Source: Dehalococcoidia bacterium UBA1151 (GTDB lineage Bacteria > Chloroflexota > Dehalococcoidia > Lucifugimonadales > Lucifugimonadaceae). Taken from it: DNA of 17,820 bases. This document shows, one piece after another, positions 14,567-17,820 of the stretch. The notes below the pieces were generated by a model, which was not told the DNA's origin, did not search any database, and was given only the letters and a program-made list of their open reading frames with translations. Both the position numbers and the translations under genes were made by a program. How positions within the stretch are numbered: the stretch's first letter is position 1; every line of letters starts with the position of its first letter. The DNA is taken from positions 1,806 to 19,625 of the forward strand of contig DBZV01000154.1 of the NCBI GenBank assembly GCA_002311865.1. The letters run 5' to 3'.

Positions 14567-14941
14567 GTGACCCTGGTCCCCCGTTCCGAATTCCTCAGCG
14601 CCGTCACCAACCTCGCAGCGGAGGTCTACGACTTCCACGAGCGATGGGGCGTCGAAGAGCGCCTCCCCGACTCCGCCATCGAGCGCATCAAAATCCGCCA
14701 ACCATTGCTGCGTGAAGAGATGGGGGAACTCGACAATGAGATCGTCACAAAGGATGAGACCGCGCTCGCAGAAGAGGCCACAGATGTGGCGTTCGTAGCC
14801 ATCGGACACCTCGCCGCGCTCCAGGAGTTGAGCCTGGTTGCAGTCGAAACGGTCGTCGCCAAAAACGCCGCGAAGACTGACGCCACGCACTACATCAACA
14901 GAGAAACCGGCAAGATCACCCGCCGCGACAAGGCGTTGTGA
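14567..14941 (+). CDS. MazG-like all-alpha NTP pyrophosphohydrolase
   Basis: A 124-residue, all-helical protein with a GTG start; TGGAG (14557-14561) precedes it by 5 bases. The metal-binding pattern of the MazG/HisE/dUTPase-2 superfamily is present: REEMGELDNE with E50, E51 and E54, then EEATDVAFVAIG with E70 and D73 (ExxE...ExxD). Such enzymes hydrolyse nucleoside triphosphates to monophosphate and pyrophosphate, often cleaning the nucleotide pool; a phosphoribosyl-ATP pyrophosphohydrolase-like activity is possible but there are no his genes nearby. The HAD phosphatase follows 10 bases later on the same strand, so the two are probably cotranscribed. Confidence 0.8.
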   Translation: MTLVPRSEFLSAVTNLAAEVYDFHERWGVEERLPDSAIERIKIRQPLLREEMGELDNEIVTKDETALAEEATDVAFVAIGHLAALQELSLVAVETVVAKNAAKTDATHYINRETGKITRRDKAL

Positions 14942-14951
14942 GAACGTAAGC

Positions 14952-15209
14952 ATGAGTCGCATCAAGCTCGTAGCATTCGATCTAGATGGCACACTTCTTC
15001 GAGGCGACACGGTGTGCCTTGGAATAGCAAAAGAGTTAGGCCATTATGGCCGTATGCTCGAGATGGAAGGGGCCAGCGATTCTGGATTGATTGAGTCGCA
15101 TCGCAAAGAGATGGCCTCCTGGTACCTGCAGTCTGGCAGAGCGCGCGTCGACCTCGGTCTAAAAAACGTAACACTGCGCCCGGAGCTGAGCAGGGTTATC
15201 GACTACTGA
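14952..15209 (+). CDS. HAD superfamily phosphatase, N-terminal part of a frameshifted gene
   Basis: 85 residues from ATG 14952. HAD motif I is clear: AFDLDGTLLRGDT, with D9 as nucleophile and D11 as acid/base. Helical C1-cap sequence follows, then the frame stops at 15209, far short of the 200 or so residues expected. The remainder, with motifs II and III, continues in the -1 frame (15221-15565). Two readings fit. One G may be missing from the CCCGG(G)AG run near 15179-15183, giving ...LRPGAEQGYRLL. Alternatively the ribosome may slip at A AAA AAC (15161-15167), which sits in the correct phase for a -1 shift into that frame. The gene follows the MazG-like gene by 10 bases. Confidence 0.75.
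   Translation: MSRIKLVAFDLDGTLLRGDTVCLGIAKELGHYGRMLEMEGASDSGLIESHRKEMASWYLQSGRARVDLGLKNVTLRPELSRVIDY
15161..15167 (+). promoter_or_regulatory. A AAA AAC slippery heptamer in phase for -1 frameshifting
   Basis: In the frame of the HAD gene (ATG 14952) the codons are CTA AAA AAC, so the seven bases 15161-15167 are a classical X XXY YYZ site in the required phase. A -1 slip there enters exactly the frame that encodes the rest of the protein. Only a weak downstream stem (CTGC 15174-15177 with GCAG 15190-15193) is visible, no clear pseudoknot, so a simple one-base deletion is an equally good explanation. Confidence 0.3.
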
Positions 15210-15220
15210 CAGATCACAAA

Positions 15221-15565
15221 GTGACCATCGCCATCGTCTCGGTTACCTGGCAGTTCGCTGTCGAATCTTATGCGAAACGGCTAGGAGCTGAATACAATAT
15301 CGCAACTGCTCTCAACTGGAACACTGGTGCAATTGAAAACTTCTACGGGCACGATAAGGGGCCGTGGCTGGAGCAGTTCATCGGCGACCATGGACTGACC
15401 AGAGATCAGGTCGTGTCCGTCGGCGACACCATGAGCGACGAGAGTCTTTTGCTCGCTGCTGGAGTAGGATTCTGCGTTGGCGAACGTTGCATGTCCATTA
15501 ACGGAATCCAGCAACGACCTGACGCAAACATCCTCGAACTTGCCGAGGAAATCCTCGAACTCTAG
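15221..15565 (+). CDS. HAD superfamily phosphatase, C-terminal part of a frameshifted gene
   Basis: 114 residues if begun at GTG 15221, but the same frame is open upstream through EQGYRLLTDHK (15188-15220), showing that it continues the protein begun at 14952. Motif II is IAIVSVTW (Ser/Thr on the second strand), the conserved Lys lies in GHDKGPW, and motif III is VVSVGDTMSDESLLLAAG, closest to phosphoserine-phosphatase-like HADs. Joined, the protein would have about 204 residues, a normal length. Separately expressed, neither part would be active, because the nucleophile is in the first and the Mg2+ site in the second. Its stop overlaps that of the convergent CBS gene in CTAG (15562-15565). 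Confidence 0.75.
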   Translation: MTIAIVSVTWQFAVESYAKRLGAEYNIATALNWNTGAIENFYGHDKGPWLEQFIGDHGLTRDQVVSVGDTMSDESLLLAAGVGFCVGERCMSINGIQQRPDANILELAEEILEL

Positions 15566-15984
15566 CTCGCGTTTCGCTCCCAACCTCTGAGCAGGTCCTG
15601 GGTCAGCCTATCCATGGCCTTGCTCATGTTGGCAAAGCTAACAATGCCAATCAACTCACCATTCTCGACGACCGGCAAGCGTGACACGCCACGCTCCGCC
15701 ATGGTGTGAGCGGCCTCCAGAATGTCAGTATCAGGATGGCCGGTGTGCACCGGCGTGCTCATGTGGCTAAATACCACGCACTCGTGCGGATCGTGCCCTG
15801 CGCCCAGGCAGCGGGCCGTCAGATCCCACGTCGTAATGATCCCCTCAACCTCACCATCCCGGTCCACCACCAGTGACCCAACATCCATCTCCCGCATCCG
15901 CGCGGCAGCGGCAACTATCGTGTGTTCAGAACCGATAGTCGCAACCTTAGGAGTCATAACGTCGCGAATCTTCAAGGTATCCAC
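15562..15984 (-). CDS. CBS domain-pair protein
   Basis: About 140 residues from GTG 15984 (VDTLKIRDVMTPKV, the usual way CBS-pair proteins begin); an upstream GTG at 16032 would add 16 residues. Two CBS motifs are seen. The first is IRDVMTPKVATIGSEHTI...MREMDVGSLVVDRDGEVEGIITTWDL. The second is FSHMSTPVHTGHPDTDILEA...ERGVSRLPVVENGELIGIVSFANM. CBS pairs bind adenosine nucleotides (AMP, ATP, SAM) and usually act as energy or ligand sensors; as a free-standing protein its partner is unknown. A TACAAT -10-like box on the minus strand (16018-16023) would start transcription about 25 bases before GTG 15984, supporting the shorter form. Convergent with the HAD gene, sharing CTAG. Confidence 0.82.
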   Translation of the reverse strand: MDTLKIRDVMTPKVATIGSEHTIVAAAARMREMDVGSLVVDRDGEVEGIITTWDLTARCLGAGHDPHECVVFSHMSTPVHTGHPDTDILEAAHTMAERGVSRLPVVENGELIGIVSFANMSKAMDRLTQDLLRGWERNAS

Positions 15985-16059
15985 TTGCCTGTGACAGTGA
16001 GAACGGAGCCAACTTTCATTGTAGCCCCGCACTTATAGTTCAACGAACTTCGCATCCGG

Positions 16060-17664
16060 TTAGATTGGCCGCTCGATGTTTCCTAGCCGCTCCGTCAGCA
16101 GCGGATTCTCCCGGTAATCGATCGGCACCTCAATTAGACACGGTCCCCGGTGCGCCAGCGCCTCATCCAGTGATGGCCTGACGATGTCTCAGCCTTCACG
16201 TAGTGCCAGCCAAACGCCCGCGCGAGGTCGCTAAATACAGGATTCCCCAACGCCAGATCGATGTGCCGCCCAAATTGCGTCTGCTGCTTCCACTCGATCA
16301 GCCCGTAGCCACCGTCCACCCACACCATCACATTTATGTCTGCGCCAATCCGAACCGCCATCGCCAGTAATCGCCAGCACCTTCCGATCAGGATGCACGA
16401 TGCTGGCCGAAATCGCCCCCGGCAACGCGAAACCCATTGCCGCGAACCCATTCGGAATCAGGCAGGTATTCGGCTCGTCGCACTGGTAGTAGCGGGCAAT
16501 CCACATCTTGTGTGCGCCCACATCCGACAGCAATATATCTTCCGACCCCAGCGCCTCACGCACCTCCCACAGGACCTTCTGCGGCCGAATCGGACTCTCG
16601 TCAGCATCACCTGAATGCTCGGCAAAATCCTTCAGCATAGTCTCTCGAAGCGCCATCTGACCCGCATGCTCCTTGTGGAACGGATTCGCCTGCGCCAGCG
16701 AGTTGAGCCGAGATAGAGCGTTCGCCAGATCACCAACCACCTCAACTTCGGTGCGATAAAACTCGTCTACCTCGGCAGGCAGCGAGTCGAAGTGAACAAT
16801 TCGCTTGTCTTTATTTGGATTCCACAGCTTCGGCGGATACTCAACGATATCGTACCCGATAGCGATAACCAGGTCGGCATCCTCAATCGCGAGCGCTGGA
16901 TAGTCGCGCGCCTGCAACCCAATCGTGAACAGGCTGCTGTTGGAGCGGCGGTCCACCGCGCCCTTCGCCATGAACGTGTTGATCACGCCAATGCCCGTCG
17001 ACTTCGCCAGCCGCCGCAACTCGACGCTGGTGTGCCGCCGCACGCAGCCGTTCCCCGCGAGGATCACCGGTGATTCAGCCTCCAGAATGCACTCCCACGC
17101 GTGGGTGATCACCTCGTCCGCGGGAACGGCTTGAACAGGCCTTTGGGCGTCGAATGGCTTGGAGTCCACGGTCATCGAAGCAATGTTCTCCGACTGTTCT
17201 ATGTGGCACGCCCCTGGCTTCTCAGCCACCGCAAGCTTGAACGCCTTTGAGACCACCTCCGGAATGTCCTCTGGATTCCGTATTGGCGTCGCCCACTTGG
17301 TGACCGGCTCGAACATGGACACCACATTCATATACTGTTGGCTCTCCTTGTGCTGCCGATGGCTGTCCGCTTGCCCGGTAATCGCAATCAGTGGCGCACG
17401 ATCCATATTGGCGTCCGCAACACCCGTCACAAGATCCGTCGCACCCGGTCCCAGCGTGGCCAGGCAAACTCCCGGCTCGCCGCTGAGCCGACCATAAACC
17501 TCCGCCATGAACGCTGCACCCTGCTCATGCCGCGTCAGTACCAGCTCGATCGGCGAATCACCTAACGCCAGCACGAACGCCGCGTTCTCCTCGCCCGGCA
17601 CCCCGAATATCCGCGTCACACCCTCAGCAACAAGACACTCAACAAACAACTCAGCAGCGTTCAA
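16060..17664 (-). pseudogene. Acetolactate-synthase-like ThDP enzyme, disrupted by two frameshifts
   Basis: Starts at TTG 17664 with GAGGGA (17669-17674, minus strand) 4 bases away. The first 437 residues are intact: GVPGEEN (21-27), catalytic E47 in TRHEQGAAFMAEVYGR, the central domain (about 185-320), and PNGFAAMGFALPGAISA (404-420). At GDGG (434-437, near 16354) the frame breaks. The expected stretch between GDG and VRIGADINVMVWVDGGYGL is absent, about 35 bases missing, so the frame shifts and the half-motif linking GDG to the cofactor Asn is lost. That second segment runs to about 16188 (FGWHYVKAE), where another break occurs. The last segment (DIVRPSLDEALAHRG, LIEVPIDYREN) ends at 16060. 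Read as is, the first frame stops at 16231 (477 residues) and would lack a working ThDP site. Substrate of the ancestor unknown; biosynthetic acetolactate synthase is only one option. Confidence 0.8.
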
Positions 17665-17764
17665 TTGATCCCTCTAATTCCAGGCTTCCGCTGCGTTAGA
17701 TGCCTACGCTCGCTCCACGATATAGGCGCACCAGCCCCGCGTAATGAATCACCGCTCCACATCC

Positions 17765-17808
17765 GCCATCCCGGAATCTTCAGCCCCGAGAAGATATCCG
17801 GGACCCAG
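17765..17808 (+). repeat. Interspersed hairpin repeat, family 1, copy near right edge
   Basis: 44-base unit beginning GCCATCCCGGAATC and ending GATATCCGGGACCCAG. The stem is longer than in the other copies: TCCCGGAATCTTC pairs with GAAGAT-A-TCCGGGA, the interior having changed on both sides while keeping pairing and the bulged A. It lies 101 bases upstream of the ThDP pseudogene start and is followed by GCAGGCACGC, similar to GCACGCAC after the copy at 14382. Confidence 0.75.
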
Positions 17809-17820
17809 GCAGGCACGCCT

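Noticed and set aside
14246..15010. 254-residue minus-strand open frame
   Set aside because: It lies antisense to the gamma-glutamyltransferase-like end, the repeats and the MazG-like gene, whose family motifs are clear on the plus strand.
1..17820. tRNA or rRNA genes
   Set aside because: I looked for tRNA-like cloverleaf signatures (GGTTCGA-type T-arms with paired acceptor ends) and rRNA core sequences and saw none.

Overview
The window reads as a GC-rich bacterial chromosome segment from a catabolic, oligotrophic-style genome. It holds a sulfatase end, two enolase-superfamily dehydratases, a COG3618-type lactonase, two thiamine-diphosphate (ThDP) enzymes, an Ldh-family dehydrogenase, an aldo/keto reductase, a gamma-glutamyltransferase-like Ntn hydrolase, and a secreted protein with dockerin and DNRLRE-type modules. 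This mix is what I would expect from marine Chloroflexota of the SAR202/Dehalococcoidia type. That placement is an inference from gene content only; there is no rRNA or marker gene in the window.

Layout. 1-480: 3' end of a sulfatase whose C-terminal module is tandemly duplicated. 652-894: small three-helix membrane protein (-). 1135-3178: two-gene operon, dehydratase then lactonase. 3334-3687: hypothetical (-). 4041-5234 (-) and 5376-7040 (+): a second dehydratase divergent from a benzoylformate-decarboxylase-like ThDP enzyme. 7037-7432 (-): VOC protein whose stop overlaps the ThDP gene's stop. 7640-8725 and 9225-10214: Ldh-type dehydrogenase and aldo/keto reductase, separated by 0.5 kb full of small hairpin repeats. 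10236-11457 (-): a secreted dockerin/DNRLRE protein split by a frameshift. 11779-12567: SDR resembling uronate dehydrogenase. 12646-14313: gamma-glutamyltransferase-like protein. 14567-14941: MazG-like pyrophosphatase. 14952-15565: HAD phosphatase split by a frameshift next to an A AAA AAC heptamer. 15562-15984 (-): twin-CBS protein. 16060-17664 (-): acetolactate-synthase-like ThDP enzyme with two frameshifts, one of which removes the centre of its cofactor motif.

How the genes may work together (inference). A uronate-dehydrogenase-like SDR, a lactonase, two acid-sugar-type dehydratases, a 2-keto-acid-acting ThDP enzyme and NAD(P)-dependent reductases are the parts of a non-phosphorylative sugar-acid pathway: oxidise to lactone, open, dehydrate to a 2-keto acid, then decarboxylate or reduce. 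The sulfatase would fit upstream desulfation of marine polysaccharides. No substrate can be assigned from sequence alone.

Two things stand out. First, a family of intergenic hairpin repeats (8791, 9021, 14382, 17765, plus a relic at 9161) has a stem kept by compensatory base changes and a bulged base at a constant place. Second, the right-hand half holds four reading-frame breaks in three genes. These could be genuine decay, consensus or assembly error, or, for the HAD gene, possibly programmed -1 frameshifting.
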